Assembly (NCBI RefSeq): GCF_001718795.1
Contig: NZ_CP013435.1
Span: 806,001 to 870,000, forward strand
DNA from: Burkholderia latens
GTDB taxonomy: Bacteria; Pseudomonadota; Gammaproteobacteria; Burkholderiales; Burkholderiaceae
Direction: 5' to 3'
Length of the DNA stretch: 64,000 nt
The notes under the pieces are model-generated. The model was not told where the DNA came from. It saw only the letters and a program-made list of their open reading frames with translations, and did not search any database. Of the stretch, positions 53,194-63,417 are shown piece after piece (position 1 is the stretch's first letter; every line of letters starts with the position of its first letter). A program made the translations under genes and the position numbers.

Positions 53194-53553
53194 ATGAAGA
53201 CGATGCTATTGGCCGTCGCGCTGACCACGGCGATCGCGCGGCCCGCTGCCGCGGAACCGCCGCAGGCCGCGGACGGGAAGCTGGTCGACGAAGACCACAT
53301 GACGCTGTACGTGTTCGATCACGACGCGCCGGGCAAAAGCACGTGCAGCGGCACGTGCGCGGCGAACTGGCCGCCGGCGCTTGCGGACGGATACGACAAG
53401 GCGTCCGGTGCGCTGAGCATCGTCGCCCGCGACGACGGCAAGAAGCAATGGGCGTATCGCGGCCGCCCGCTGTATCGCTGGAAGATGGACCGCAAAGCGG
53501 GGGACGCAAGCGGCGACGGAGTCGGCGGCATGTGGCACGTCGCGCGTCCCTGA
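53194..53553 (+). CDS. COG4315 secreted repeat protein (YxFxxD motif)
   Basis: This 119-residue protein has a signal peptide (MKTMLLAVALTTAIARPAAA, cleavage before Glu-Pro-Pro) and one COG4315-type domain with MTLYVFDHDAPGKSTCSGTCAANWPPAL, which carries the YVFDHD motif and a cysteine pair (CSGTC), then QWAYRGRPLYRWKMDRKAGDASGDGVGGMWHVA. The family is found in periplasmic or lipoprotein form and its function is not established. It lies 51 bases before the sigma-factor gene, possibly in the same operon. Confidence 0.85.
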   Translation: MKTMLLAVALTTAIARPAAAEPPQAADGKLVDEDHMTLYVFDHDAPGKSTCSGTCAANWPPALADGYDKASGALSIVARDDGKKQWAYRGRPLYRWKMDRKAGDASGDGVGGMWHVARP

Positions 53554-53604
53554 TCGACGGAATGACTGACGGACCGACGGCGCGGCGACGCGCGAGGCAT
53601 CCGG

Positions 53605-54120
53605 ATGAGCTACGAATCGGATCTGCTGGTGTGGCTGCCGCATCTCACGCGGTATGCGCGCGCGCTGACGGGCGACCGCGCGTGGGCGGACGATCTCGTG
53701 CAGGACACGCTCGAGCGCGCGCTGAACCGGCCGCCCCGCGATGGCGGCAATCTGCGCGCGTGGCTGCTGACGCTGCTTCGCCACCGTTTCATCGATCAGT
53801 TGCGCGCACGGCACGAGATCGCGGTCGACGACGCGACCGCGCCGTGGCAGACGATGGCCGCGCCGGCCGACGCGATGGGCGGCCTGATGTTGCGTGACGT
53901 GCAGCGCGCGCTGTACCGGCTGCCCGTCGAGCAGCGCGAGGTGCTGCTGCTGATCGCACTCGAGGAGCTGAGCTATCGCGATGCCGCACAGGTGTTGGGT
54001 GTGCCGATCGGGACGGTAATGTCGCGGCTGTCGCGTGCGCGAGAACAGATGCGCACGCTGCTGTCGGGCGAGCCTTCGGCGCACGGTACGGCCGCATTAC
54101 GGGTGGTCGGGAAGACATGA
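53605..54120 (+). CDS. ECF-type RNA polymerase sigma factor
   Basis: This 171-residue sigma-70-family protein of the ECF group has region 2 (about residues 5-70; YARALTGDRAWADDLVQDTLERALNR) and region 4 (about 105-155; LPVEQREVLLLIALEELSYRDAAQVLGVPIGTVMSRLSRAREQMRTLL). Region 1.1 and 3 are absent, as expected. The anti-sigma gene overlaps its stop (ATGA at 54117-54120), the standard sign of a sigma/anti-sigma pair. Promoter recognition is not predictable. Confidence 0.94.
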   Translation: MSYESDLLVWLPHLTRYARALTGDRAWADDLVQDTLERALNRPPRDGGNLRAWLLTLLRHRFIDQLRARHEIAVDDATAPWQTMAAPADAMGGLMLRDVQRALYRLPVEQREVLLLIALEELSYRDAAQVLGVPIGTVMSRLSRAREQMRTLLSGEPSAHGTAALRVVGKT

Positions 54121-54905
54121 TGGACGATCCGCACAAGCCTTCGAACGACCGGGACGACGGCGCAGATGCGTCGGCCCAGCTGCTGTCGGCGCTGCTTGAC
54201 GGCGAGCTGTCCGCGGACGAGCGGCGCGAGGTGCTCGCGCGGCTGCAGTCCGCTCCGCGGGAAGCCGAACGATACGAGCATTACCGGGCGCAACGCGACG
54301 CGCTGCGCGCGCTGTTTCCGCTGCCGGCGGCGGCGCCGGCACTGTTCGTGCAGCGGCGCGCGCCGCGCCGGCGTGTGGTCGCGTACGCGTTTGCGGGGCT
54401 GGCTGCCGGCGTTGTGCTCGGCATCGCGCTGCATGCAGGCTGGGCGGTGTTCGGCGTCGAACCCGCGTTCGCGGCGCGCGCGGATGTCGCGTACGCGGTG
54501 TACGCGGCCGATCGCGATCATCCGGTCGAAATCGACGCGCGCGATCCGGTGCGTCTGGCCGGATGGCTGTCCGCGCGTCTGGGCTGGCCAGTGCACGCAC
54601 CGTCGCTCGACGAATACGGTTATGCGCTCATCGGCGGCCGGTTGCTGCCTGGCGACGCCGGCCCCGCCGCGCAACTGATGTACCAGCGCGCGGACGGCGC
54701 CCGCGTGACGCTGTACATGACGGCCTACGACGCGCGGCACCTCGCGCCACAGGCGATGTCGGCCGACGGCCGTCATACATATTTCTGGTCCGACCGCGGC
54801 ATGGGATTTGCGCTGTCAGGGCGCGGCGACGAACGGCGTCTGCGGGAGCTCGCGATCGACGCTTGCGGCGCGCTCGGCGGGTCGACCGACGCATGGAAGG
54901 GGTGA
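54117..54905 (+). CDS. Transmembrane anti-sigma factor
   Basis: This 262-residue protein has a cytoplasmic N-terminus (residues 1-85) with LLSALLDGELSADERREVLARL, the short anti-sigma helix pattern of RseA-like and ChrR-like factors, one transmembrane helix (about 87-113, VVAYAFAGLAAGVVLGIALHAGWAVFGV) and a periplasmic domain of about 145 residues. The zinc-binding HxxxCxxC motif is absent. It overlaps the sigma gene by 4 bases. It probably holds the sigma factor at the membrane until a periplasmic signal arrives; the neighbouring cupredoxin suggests copper or redox, which is inference. Confidence 0.87.
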   Translation: MMDDPHKPSNDRDDGADASAQLLSALLDGELSADERREVLARLQSAPREAERYEHYRAQRDALRALFPLPAAAPALFVQRRAPRRRVVAYAFAGLAAGVVLGIALHAGWAVFGVEPAFAARADVAYAVYAADRDHPVEIDARDPVRLAGWLSARLGWPVHAPSLDEYGYALIGGRLLPGDAGPAAQLMYQRADGARVTLYMTAYDARHLAPQAMSADGRHTYFWSDRGMGFALSGRGDERRLRELAIDACGALGGSTDAWKG

Positions 54906-54940
54906 TGCCCGCGATATCGGCCGGGAGCAGGGGACAGGTC

Positions 54941-55354
54941 ATGAATGCGAAGGCGGCGATGGTAACGATGGCGCTGGCGGCAGGCGCCGGGTTCGCGCGG
55001 GCGGACGGCGATGCGCCGGTGCGCGTGCCGCTCGACGCCGACGGCGTCCAGCGGGTGACTATCGTCGGCGGCAGCTACTTCTTTCGACCGAACCACGTGA
55101 TCGTCCGCGCGCATGCGCCGGTCGAGCTGACCGTATCGGCCGAGCCGGGCGTCGTGCCGCACAGTTTCGAGATCGACGCGCCGCAGGCCGGCATCGCAGT
55201 GCATACCGAACTGGCGACGACGCCGCGCACGTTCCGCTTCACGCCGACCGCGCCCGGCCGCTTCGCCTACTATTGCACGCATCGGCTTCTGTTCTTGCGC
55301 AGCCATCGCGAGCGCGGAATGGAGGGCGTGCTCGACGTCGAGGCGGCGCCATGA
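54941..55354 (+). CDS. Periplasmic cupredoxin-like protein
   Basis: This 137-residue protein has a signal peptide (MNAKAAMVTMALAAGAGFARA) and a cupredoxin beta-barrel: FRPNHVIVRAHAPVELTVSAEPGVVPHSFEID with a His ligand and FAYYCTHRLLFLRSHRERGMEG with Cys, His and Met in order. The spacing between Cys and the following His (10 residues) is longer than in azurin or plastocyanin, so the copper site may differ or be atypical. The start at 54941 is chosen to give a standard signal peptide; an ATG at 54905 overlapping the anti-sigma stop is also possible. Its stop overlaps the next gene. Confidence 0.83.
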   Translation: MNAKAAMVTMALAAGAGFARADGDAPVRVPLDADGVQRVTIVGGSYFFRPNHVIVRAHAPVELTVSAEPGVVPHSFEIDAPQAGIAVHTELATTPRTFRFTPTAPGRFAYYCTHRLLFLRSHRERGMEGVLDVEAAP

Positions 55355-55983
55355 TCGCTGCATTGGTGGCCGCGAGCCTGATAGGAGCAAGCATGACAGC
55401 CGACCCGGTGACCGTTGCGCAGGCCCGTTTCGACCAGCTGCACTCGTACCGCGCGACGATCCGCTCGTCCGCGCGAAGCGGCGAGCACACCGAATTTCAC
55501 TATGCGTACCAGAAGCCCGGTTTGGTCCGGATGGACTTCGTGTCGCCGCATCGCGGCGCGGTGCTCGCGTACGATCCCGACGATGGCAAGGTGCGGCTGC
55601 GTCCGTTCGGCGAGCATGCGCCGCCCGCGCTGACGCTGTCGCCGTCGAACCCGCTCGTGCGCGACCGCAGCGGCCATCGTGTGGACCGGTCGGACGTCGG
55701 CGCGCTGCTGCGCAACGTGCATGCGCTGCAGGAGGGCGGCGCGACGGTGACGGAAGGGGAGGAATCCATCGGCGGCCGAACCGCGCTGCGCGTGTCGGTG
55801 ACGGGCGCGCCGGCGCACGTCGTCGACGGCGTGCATCGCTATCGGCTATGGCTGGACGCCGAGGACGGTTTTCCGCTGAAAGTCGTCAGCTTCGCGGACG
55901 GCGACGTCGAGCCGCTCGAGACGGTGACGCTCGACGACGTCGAGATCGACGTCGCGTTTCCTGCCCGCTTCTTCTCCCCCTGA
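55351..55983 (+). CDS. LolA-like periplasmic protein (DUF1571-type)
   Basis: This 210-residue protein has a short signal-like N-terminus (MIAALVAASLIGASMTA) and a single domain beginning AQARFDQLHSYRATIRSSARSGEHTEFHYAYQKPGLVRMDFVSP, with the alternating strand pattern of LolA/LppX-like outer-membrane carriers (unclosed beta-barrel). The DUF1571 label fits the length and the DGVHRYRLWLDAEDGFPLKVVSF segment. It starts by ATGA overlap with the cupredoxin gene, so both are translated together. Function unknown; hydrophobic-ligand binding is the family expectation. Confidence 0.75.
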   Translation: MIAALVAASLIGASMTADPVTVAQARFDQLHSYRATIRSSARSGEHTEFHYAYQKPGLVRMDFVSPHRGAVLAYDPDDGKVRLRPFGEHAPPALTLSPSNPLVRDRSGHRVDRSDVGALLRNVHALQEGGATVTEGEESIGGRTALRVSVTGAPAHVVDGVHRYRLWLDAEDGFPLKVVSFADGDVEPLETVTLDDVEIDVAFPARFFSP

Positions 55984-56027
55984 TCGCGCGGCCGATCCCC
56001 CGAATTCCGATTCCTGCCGGAGGTGGC

Positions 56028-56537
56028 ATGGCGAAGTACCGGTTTTCGACGACGTGGCGCGTGGACGCGCCGCTCGCCGCGGTCTGGGACGCGATCTATC
56101 AGGTCGACCGCTGGCCCGAATGGTGGAAGAGCGCCGTGCGGACCGTCGAGATCGAGTCCGGCGATGCGCGCGGCATCGGCGCGCTGCAGCGGTACACATG
56201 GAAGGGCGCGCTGCCGTACCGGCTCACCTTCGACATGCGCGTGCTGCGCGTCGAGCGGCCGCACGTGCTCGAAGGCCGCGCGAGCGGCGCGATCGAGGGC
56301 GACGGCCGCTGGTCGTTCACCGGCGACGGGACGTGCACCGTCGTGCGCTACGACTGGCACATCCGCACGTGCGAGCGCTGGATGAACTGGCTGGAGCCGG
56401 TGGCGCGCCCGCTGTTCGTGTGGAACCACGGCGTCGTGATGCGCGAGGGCGCGAAGGGTCTCGCGCGGCTGCTCGGTGCGACGGTCGAGACCGATGGCCG
56501 AAGGTTCGAGCCGGTCGCCGGCTGCCCCGACACGTGA
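56028..56537 (+). CDS. SRPBCC (START/Bet v1-like) protein
   Basis: This 169-residue helix-grip protein starts MAKYRFSTTWRVDAPLAAVWDAIYQVDRWPEWWKSAV, the N-terminal SRPBCC hallmark with the conserved WPEWW, and closes with a long C-terminal helix (ARPLFVWNHGVVMREGAKGLARLL). Such proteins bind hydrophobic ligands or act as cyclases; the substrate is unknown. A near-ideal GGAGGTGG ribosome-binding site precedes the ATG. It is 44 bases after the LolA-like gene and may close the sigma-factor operon. Confidence 0.9.
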   Translation: MAKYRFSTTWRVDAPLAAVWDAIYQVDRWPEWWKSAVRTVEIESGDARGIGALQRYTWKGALPYRLTFDMRVLRVERPHVLEGRASGAIEGDGRWSFTGDGTCTVVRYDWHIRTCERWMNWLEPVARPLFVWNHGVVMREGAKGLARLLGATVETDGRRFEPVAGCPDT

Positions 56538-56782
56538 CGATCGGCCGGCGGAGCGATGCGTTCGCCGGCGCCCTGGCAGCCGTTTTTGCGCGGAGCCGGA
56601 CGGTCGCGGCAATCCGGTTCCAACCCCGTGCGGAATGGGGGCGAGGTCGGGGAAATCCCGTAGCGTCGCCGCTGCCGGAGTGCCCGGTCGACGCCTATCT
56701 TGTTGTTTATAAATCGATTTTTGGATATTTTCCCGCGTTTTCGGCGCTGCCTGCCGGGTGAAAAAACCTCCGGCTCCCCTTC

Positions 56783-56811
56783 TTGAATTTGTCAAAACCC
56801 GTCCATATAAT
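56783..56811 (+). promoter_or_regulatory. Sigma-70 promoter of groES-groEL
   Basis: TTGAAT (56783-56788) and TATAAT (56806-56811) are separated by exactly 17 bases, an almost ideal housekeeping promoter, immediately upstream of and overlapping the first base of the CIRCE element. Confidence 0.9.
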
Positions 56812-56837
56812 TAGCACTCGCTGCACGAGAGTGCTAA
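56811..56837. promoter_or_regulatory. CIRCE operator (HrcA site)
   Basis: TTAGCACTC, nine bases, GAGTGCTAA: an exact match to the CIRCE consensus. HrcA bound here would block the promoter and GroEL titration of HrcA would release it on heat shock. The element overlaps the end of the -10 box and would include the transcription start. Confidence 0.97.
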
Positions 56838-56910
56838 CAATTCTCTGCCGGGCGACATGCCGGGCAGATTCCCTAAGCGTTCTTCAATCTCAGTCAAGAG
56901 AGGAGTGAAT

Positions 56911-57204
56911 ATGAACCTTCGTCCTTTGCACGATCGCGTGATCGTCAAGCGCCTGGATCAGGAAACCAAGACCGCCTCGGGCATCGTGATCCCCGACGCA
57001 GCTGCTGAGAAGCCGGATCAAGGCGAAGTCCTGGCCATCGGCCCGGGCAAGCGCGACGACAAGGGCGCCCCGATCGCGCTCGACGTGAAGGTCGGCGATC
57101 GCGTGCTGTTCGGCAAGTACGCTGGCCAGACCGTCAAGGTCGACGGCCAGGAGCTGCTGGTCATGCGCGAAGAAGACATCATGGCCGTGGTCAACGCGAA
57201 GTAA
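56911..57204 (+). CDS. groES: Co-chaperonin GroES
   Basis: This 97-residue co-chaperonin starts [28 protein letters not shown], with the mobile loop region around residues 17-30 and the C-terminal [22 protein letters not shown]. It caps the GroEL ring and closes the folding chamber. AGAGAGGAG precedes the ATG. The ATG 54 bases upstream in frame is a translation artefact. It is cotranscribed with groEL 46 bases downstream under CIRCE control. Confidence 0.98.
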   Translation: MNLRPLHDRVIVKRLDQETKTASGIVIPDAAAEKPDQGEVLAIGPGKRDDKGAPIALDVKVGDRVLFGKYAGQTVKVDGQELLVMREEDIMAVVNAK

Positions 57205-57247
57205 GCGTCCACAGACGGTACATATTCCCAAGAATTCAAGGAGTTAG

Positions 57248-58891
<1,644 letters not shown>

Positions 58892-58950
58892 TCGACTTCG
58901 GTCGATCGTGTGTCCGGAGCGCGCAGCGATGCGCGTTCCTGCCAAAAAAA

Positions 58951-58977
58951 GACCCGCAGCGATGCGGGTCTTTTTTT
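58951..58977 (+). terminator. Rho-independent terminator after groEL
   Basis: GACCCGCA (58951-58958) pairs with TGCGGGTC (58963-58970), loop GCGA, followed by seven T residues; an A-run precedes the stem. It lies 59 bases after the groEL stop. Confidence 0.97.
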
Positions 58978-59038
58978 GCGTACTGATGTCAATGCCGAAT
59001 GAAAAGCCTTGGCGCAGATCGTCGATGGATCCGCTGTG

Positions 59039-60895
59039 CTATTCGCGCAGCATGATCAATGCGTAGTAGGGTCGCGTTTTCACGACAAAGCGGGGATTGG
59101 CCGAGAACGCATCCACTGCTGTAGCGTAGTGCGCGCGCGCGCGGTCCAATTCTGCAGGCGATGGCGGCCAAATGTGGGCGTTCCATAGCAGGTTCACGTA
59201 GCTGATGACCACGGCATGCGCACTGCGGTCCGTAAGCACGCGGTCGATGTTGCCTGCAAGCGTCGTGGTATCGGATGAAAACAGCGTCGAGACCGACGGT
59301 GGCCAGTGCGCTTGCGCGAACGCGACGTTTTTGTCGCCGCCGATGTTGTAGGTGTGCGTACCGGACGTTGCAGCCAGATAGGCGGCCAGAAAGTCGTTCC
59401 CCTGCGGAATAAACGCAGTAATGCCTTGCTTTGGCGCGTCCTCCCTGAAGTCGGCGACGATCGATCGGTCGAGCATCTCGAACTGGTCACGGAAGCGCAG
59501 CGGCTCATGCAGACGCATCTGACGCACGTAATCGTGCGATTCGGAATACGCGAGACCGGAAGCCGGATGCGGCAGGTTCGATACCAGCATCAAACCGAGC
59601 AGCGACCACGCAATGCCGTGCTTGTCGCGACGAGACAGCTCACTGATCAGCAGGACAAACAGAGCCCAGAACGCGAAGGCGGTCAGTGCGATCCATCGGT
59701 ACGACGCGCGCATGTTTTTGAAGCCTGGCACGTGAGTCGACAGATAGGCCGATCCGGTCGGCCCGATTGCGTATTCGGCAGGCATCGTCGCTTGGAAATT
59801 GCCGGCAGCGCGATCGGCATCGGGCCGTACGGAATCGATTTTCAACGACGGGCCGAGGGCGAGGTATGTCGCGAACGCGCCAAGCACTAGCAGCGAGACG
59901 CCGCGGGCGCGCGCCCTCGTCAGGGCGAATCCGGCCATGCCCGCAATTGCGACTGGCGCGACGAACGTTGTGAACCACACGGATGCGTCGCCGAAGTAGG
60001 CGGCGTCGCTTCTGGGCGTACTGATGCGCAGCGTATCCCATATCCACAGGAGCCCTTGCGTGGGCCGTACGAGCATGGTCACATCCACGCCGTAGCCGCG
60101 AAACACGGACAATGGGTCGGTATGGAAGCTTTGCGTGTCGATGTATCGTCGGTAAAGCGCGAACGCAATCCCGAAGCCGACGGCATAAATCGGCAGGCCG
60201 GCGGCAAGCTGACGTACCCGGCGACTATCTGACTGCGCGATCCAGCCCGCATACTGGACAGTTGCGCCCACAGCGAACATTACGAACGTATACCCGTCGG
60301 TGAAGACTGCCAGACATGCGGCGATCGCGAATGCCATCCCCGATCTCGCGATCGTCCGCCAGTCTTGCGAAGCGAGCGCATCGCACAGTCGGTGTGTCGT
60401 CCACAGGTAAAGTGGTAACAGCGCTATCCCGGCAGACAACATCGAATATCCCGCGTGTGCCCATACGACCGGCAGGGTCGCCCACACCACGCCAAGCGGC
60501 AGCGCATATCGTGCCGAAGCGCCTTGTGCCACTGCATAGCGTTTCGCGCCCCACAGTGCGAGCGCCAGAAATAGCAGCATGGTGGCGCTGTAGGCGTCGG
60601 CGGCATTCAGCGGCGTCGCGGCCAGCACTGCACTCTCGACGAGCGCGCCGGACAGGCCGAACGCGATCGGTGCGGGGGCAGGAAGACCGAAATTGTGGGC
60701 GAAAATCGACGGCCAGCCGCTGTTGGCGAAAGACTGAGCGAATGACGAAACCCACAATGCTTGACCTAGCGTCGGAAGGGCGACGAAGGGCACGGCTCCG
60801 TAGACGACCGCGACCACCGTCAGCGCTCCCGCGAACGGCAGCGCTTTGCGCAAGATGTGAATGAATGGAAGCGAGTTCCGTTGAGTGTTGCGCAT
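59039..60895 (-). CDS. Large polytopic membrane protein, GT-C/YfhO-like
   Basis: This 618-residue protein has about 12 hydrophobic helices in the first 450 residues and a soluble C-terminal domain (about 455-618). The glycosyltransferase-C/YfhO layout (many helices, extracytoplasmic loops, periplasmic C-terminal part) suggests a lipid-linked sugar transferase; I see no DxD in the expected first loop, so the call is by layout and neighbours. The start at 60895 (MRNTQRN) follows the 8-base gap after the previous gene. It is the last gene of a minus-strand operon and converges on groEL. Confidence 0.7.
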   Translation of the reverse strand: MRNTQRNSLPFIHILRKALPFAGALTVVAVVYGAVPFVALPTLGQALWVSSFAQSFANSGWPSIFAHNFGLPAPAPIAFGLSGALVESAVLAATPLNAADAYSATMLLFLALALWGAKRYAVAQGASARYALPLGVVWATLPVVWAHAGYSMLSAGIALLPLYLWTTHRLCDALASQDWRTIARSGMAFAIAACLAVFTDGYTFVMFAVGATVQYAGWIAQSDSRRVRQLAAGLPIYAVGFGIAFALYRRYIDTQSFHTDPLSVFRGYGVDVTMLVRPTQGLLWIWDTLRISTPRSDAAYFGDASVWFTTFVAPVAIAGMAGFALTRARARGVSLLVLGAFATYLALGPSLKIDSVRPDADRAAGNFQATMPAEYAIGPTGSAYLSTHVPGFKNMRASYRWIALTAFAFWALFVLLISELSRRDKHGIAWSLLGLMLVSNLPHPASGLAYSESHDYVRQMRLHEPLRFRDQFEMLDRSIVADFREDAPKQGITAFIPQGNDFLAAYLAATSGTHTYNIGGDKNVAFAQAHWPPSVSTLFSSDTTTLAGNIDRVLTDRSAHAVVISYVNLLWNAHIWPPSPAELDRARAHYATAVDAFSANPRFVVKTRPYYALIMLRE

Positions 60896-60902
60896 GTCTG
60901 AA

Positions 60903-61781
60903 TCACTGCTGGTGTTTGGTGGCGAGCGTCGCGCCGACAAAGAAAATCAGATCGCCCGCCACGGTCACCGTGCGGCCGAGGACGATCGTCGTAATGAGAT
61001 CTGCTTGCCCGACGATCCCGTGCATCAGCCAGTACAGGACGGCTTCGCGTACGCCGACACCCGCCGGCGCCCCGGGAGTCACAAGCCCGGCGAGCCACGC
61101 CACCACGTAAGCGCCGCACACGGGCAACCAGAAACCGGCGCGAAGCGCGTCGACCGTTGCGGATGTGGACGCGATGGCGAGCAGGGCGCAGAAGATCAGC
61201 CCGGCGGCAACCAGAAACAGGGCGTGCAGTGACACGGCACGCGCGACCTGTCGGGACCACATCGTTCCCAGTGCCCAAACAGCAATGGCAAGCAATCCCG
61301 CGAACGCGGCCGCGGCCGTCGTAGTGCCGATTGCCGCCCATTTGAGCGGAGCCGCCAACAACGCGAAGGGCAGTGCGGTCGATGCGATGACGGCAAGTTC
61401 CCAGCCGATTGACTTGGCGACCGGCCATGCAGGCAGGCCGGCAGCAATGCTGATCGCCTGGCGACCGGCAAGATGAAAAATGTTTCCAGGCGTGTATTTG
61501 GCAAGTTGCGACATGCCATACGTCCGAATGGCCCACGTACGTGACGACTCGACGGCGTGGTGGGCGAGCAGGTGCCGCCACGCGAGCGCGAGCAGCACAC
61601 CGCACGCACCGTAGCCTGCGCTGAGCAATCCCACGGCGCTCCATGTCAACGCGGAGAACGTGTCGATTGAAAGCTGCCGGCTGTATTCGACAAGCTTCAT
61701 GCCGACGAAGATCATGCCGAGCGCACCCAGTGTGCTGCCGGCCAGATGCACGCAGCGCCGTTCCCGTTGACCGAATTTCAC
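60903..61781 (-). CDS. LPG-synthase-type transmembrane protein (flippase-like)
   Basis: This 292-residue protein has about eight hydrophobic helices and shows the glycine-rich C-terminal WLAGLVTPGAPAGVGVREAVLYW motif of the lysylphosphatidylglycerol synthase transmembrane/UPF0104 family, typically lipid or glycolipid flippases. It probably starts with GTG at 61781, whose GTGA overlaps the stop of the methyltransferase gene; the next in-frame ATG would remove the first helix. Middle gene of the four-gene operon. Confidence 0.75.
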   Translation of the reverse strand: MKFGQRERRCVHLAGSTLGALGMIFVGMKLVEYSRQLSIDTFSALTWSAVGLLSAGYGACGVLLALAWRHLLAHHAVESSRTWAIRTYGMSQLAKYTPGNIFHLAGRQAISIAAGLPAWPVAKSIGWELAVIASTALPFALLAAPLKWAAIGTTTAAAAFAGLLAIAVWALGTMWSRQVARAVSLHALFLVAAGLIFCALLAIASTSATVDALRAGFWLPVCGAYVVAWLAGLVTPGAPAGVGVREAVLYWLMHGIVGQADLITTIVLGRTVTVAGDLIFFVGATLATKHQQ

Positions 61782-62425
61782 GTGTTTGCAGCGTTGCGAG
61801 GGCGGCAGAGCAGCATCGTCCACGGCAACGGCGTGCGCACGCTCAGGATCTCGAAGCGTGTGGAGATGAATGCAAGGAATGTACGGGTTGACCAACGCTG
61901 AACGTGGCCCGGCGTATTCCCCATGGCTGACAGATACTTGCCGCGGGCGAGGTTCATTGCGCTCCAGATCGGCTCGCGCGGCACACTGAACACCACGTGG
62001 CGTGCGCCCAGCGCCTCGATGTTGCGCAACGCGACTTCCGGCTGGTGGAGATGCTCCAGCACTTCGCAGCAAACGACGAGGTCGGCTTGCACTTCCCGGG
62101 GGCGCATCTCATAGACGTCGCGCCGCGAGAAACACGCGGGATCGATTCCGGACGCGATCGCATTCTCTTGTGCGATCTCGATGACCTGGCCGGAGAAATC
62201 ACTACCGGTGGCGTGAAGACCCTGCTGTTGCCACCGTAGAACCCAATACCCTTCGCCGCAGCCAATTTCGTGAATGGATGACGGTGCCGCCCGGGCCACG
62301 AAGTCGGTCAGGGCTTCGTCGAAACCTCGCATGAGACGTCGTACGATGGGGTTGCGTGAGCCGTACTTGTCGTAATGGTTGCCGACGACGATGCCGTTTT
62401 CGGCCATGCCCTGCGCGATCTTCAT
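61778..62425 (-). CDS. SAM-dependent methyltransferase
   Basis: This 215-residue class I methyltransferase has motif I IHEIGCGEGYWVLR (about residues 51-64), the acidic strand-2 end GSDFSGQVIEIA and motif ADLVVCCEVLEHL. It begins by ATGA overlap with the glycosyltransferase stop and ends overlapping the next start, so it is translationally coupled. It may methylate a sugar or lipid-linked glycan made by the operon; substrate is not predictable. Start at MKIAQGMAENG. Confidence 0.88.
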   Translation of the reverse strand: MKIAQGMAENGIVVGNHYDKYGSRNPIVRRLMRGFDEALTDFVARAAPSSIHEIGCGEGYWVLRWQQQGLHATGSDFSGQVIEIAQENAIASGIDPACFSRRDVYEMRPREVQADLVVCCEVLEHLHQPEVALRNIEALGARHVVFSVPREPIWSAMNLARGKYLSAMGNTPGHVQRWSTRTFLAFISTRFEILSVRTPLPWTMLLCRPRNAANT

Positions 62426-63417
62426 CGGACGACCTCGAGCGCGTGTGCCGCATCATTGTCGAGCCGCTGTGGGCTCGCACGGTCAGTTTGCATCTGTTTG
62501 ACCATGAAGCGCACATCCTCGAGCAACTTGCGGTTGGTCGACAACAGGTCCGCAATGATGGCGATCAACAGGGTCTGAAAGCCGGCGCCCACGAGTATCG
62601 ACGCGAGAATCAGGGATTGGACGTGTCCGGCACCGTGACCGGTCGCCCAGAAATAGACAAAGCGGAGTCCGATTGCCGCGCCTGCGCCGAGCAGGATCGT
62701 GCCCAGCGTGCCGAAAAAAGCGGCGGGCCGGTAGATCACGAAAATCCGCAGGATGGTGTGGGCAGAGCGCATCACGTACGAACCGATGCTCTTTACCAGT
62801 CGCGACGGTCGCAGGAATCCATTGACCCTGATTGGTACCGATACGATCGACATGTCGCGTTGGCCGGCCTGGATGATGGTCTCGAGGGTGTACGTGTAAT
62901 TGCTGAAGACCGTTATTCTCTGTGCGGCATGGCGACTATAGGCACGAAAGCCGCTTGTCGTGTCGGGAATGTCGGTACGGCTTACGGTACGCACTACCCA
63001 ACTGCCGATTTTCTGCAGCGCTTTTTTGATTGTGGAGAAATGGGCGATTTCATCGATCGGCCGCGCACCGACGACGATATCGGCATCACCGGCATAAATA
63101 GGGCGCACTAGCGCAGGAATATCCGCGGCGTTGTATTGATTATCGGCGTCGGTATTGACGATGACGTCCGCGCCGCGCTGCAGACAGGCTTCCAGTCCGG
63201 TCATGAATGCGCGCGCAAGACCGCGGTTATGCGGATGTCGGATGAGGTGATCGACGCCCGCGGCGCGTGCGACTTCCAGGGTCCCGTCGCTGCTACCGTC
63301 GTCGACAACGAGCCATTCGACCCTGTCAAATCCGGGGAGTCGGCGCGGTAGGGCCGCCAGTGCAATCGGTAATGTGGCGGCTTCGTTGAAGCACGGGATT
63401 TGAATGATTAATTTCAT
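62422..63417 (-). CDS. GT2 glycosyltransferase with two C-terminal membrane helices
   Basis: This 331-residue enzyme has a GT-A domain (LIIQIPCFNEAATLPIALAAL, VVDDGSSDGTLEVARAAG, and VNTDADNQYNAADIPAL with the D-x-D metal motif) and two hydrophobic helices near the C-terminus (about residues 235-260 and 268-295), the layout of DPM1/ArnC/GtrB enzymes that load a sugar onto polyprenyl phosphate at the membrane. It is the first gene of the operon (minus strand) and starts after an AT-rich promoter-like stretch. Sugar unknown. Confidence 0.9.
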   Translation of the reverse strand: MKLIIQIPCFNEAATLPIALAALPRRLPGFDRVEWLVVDDGSSDGTLEVARAAGVDHLIRHPHNRGLARAFMTGLEACLQRGADVIVNTDADNQYNAADIPALVRPIYAGDADIVVGARPIDEIAHFSTIKKALQKIGSWVVRTVSRTDIPDTTSGFRAYSRHAAQRITVFSNYTYTLETIIQAGQRDMSIVSVPIRVNGFLRPSRLVKSIGSYVMRSAHTILRIFVIYRPAAFFGTLGTILLGAGAAIGLRFVYFWATGHGAGHVQSLILASILVGAGFQTLLIAIIADLLSTNRKLLEDVRFMVKQMQTDRASPQRLDNDAAHALEVVR

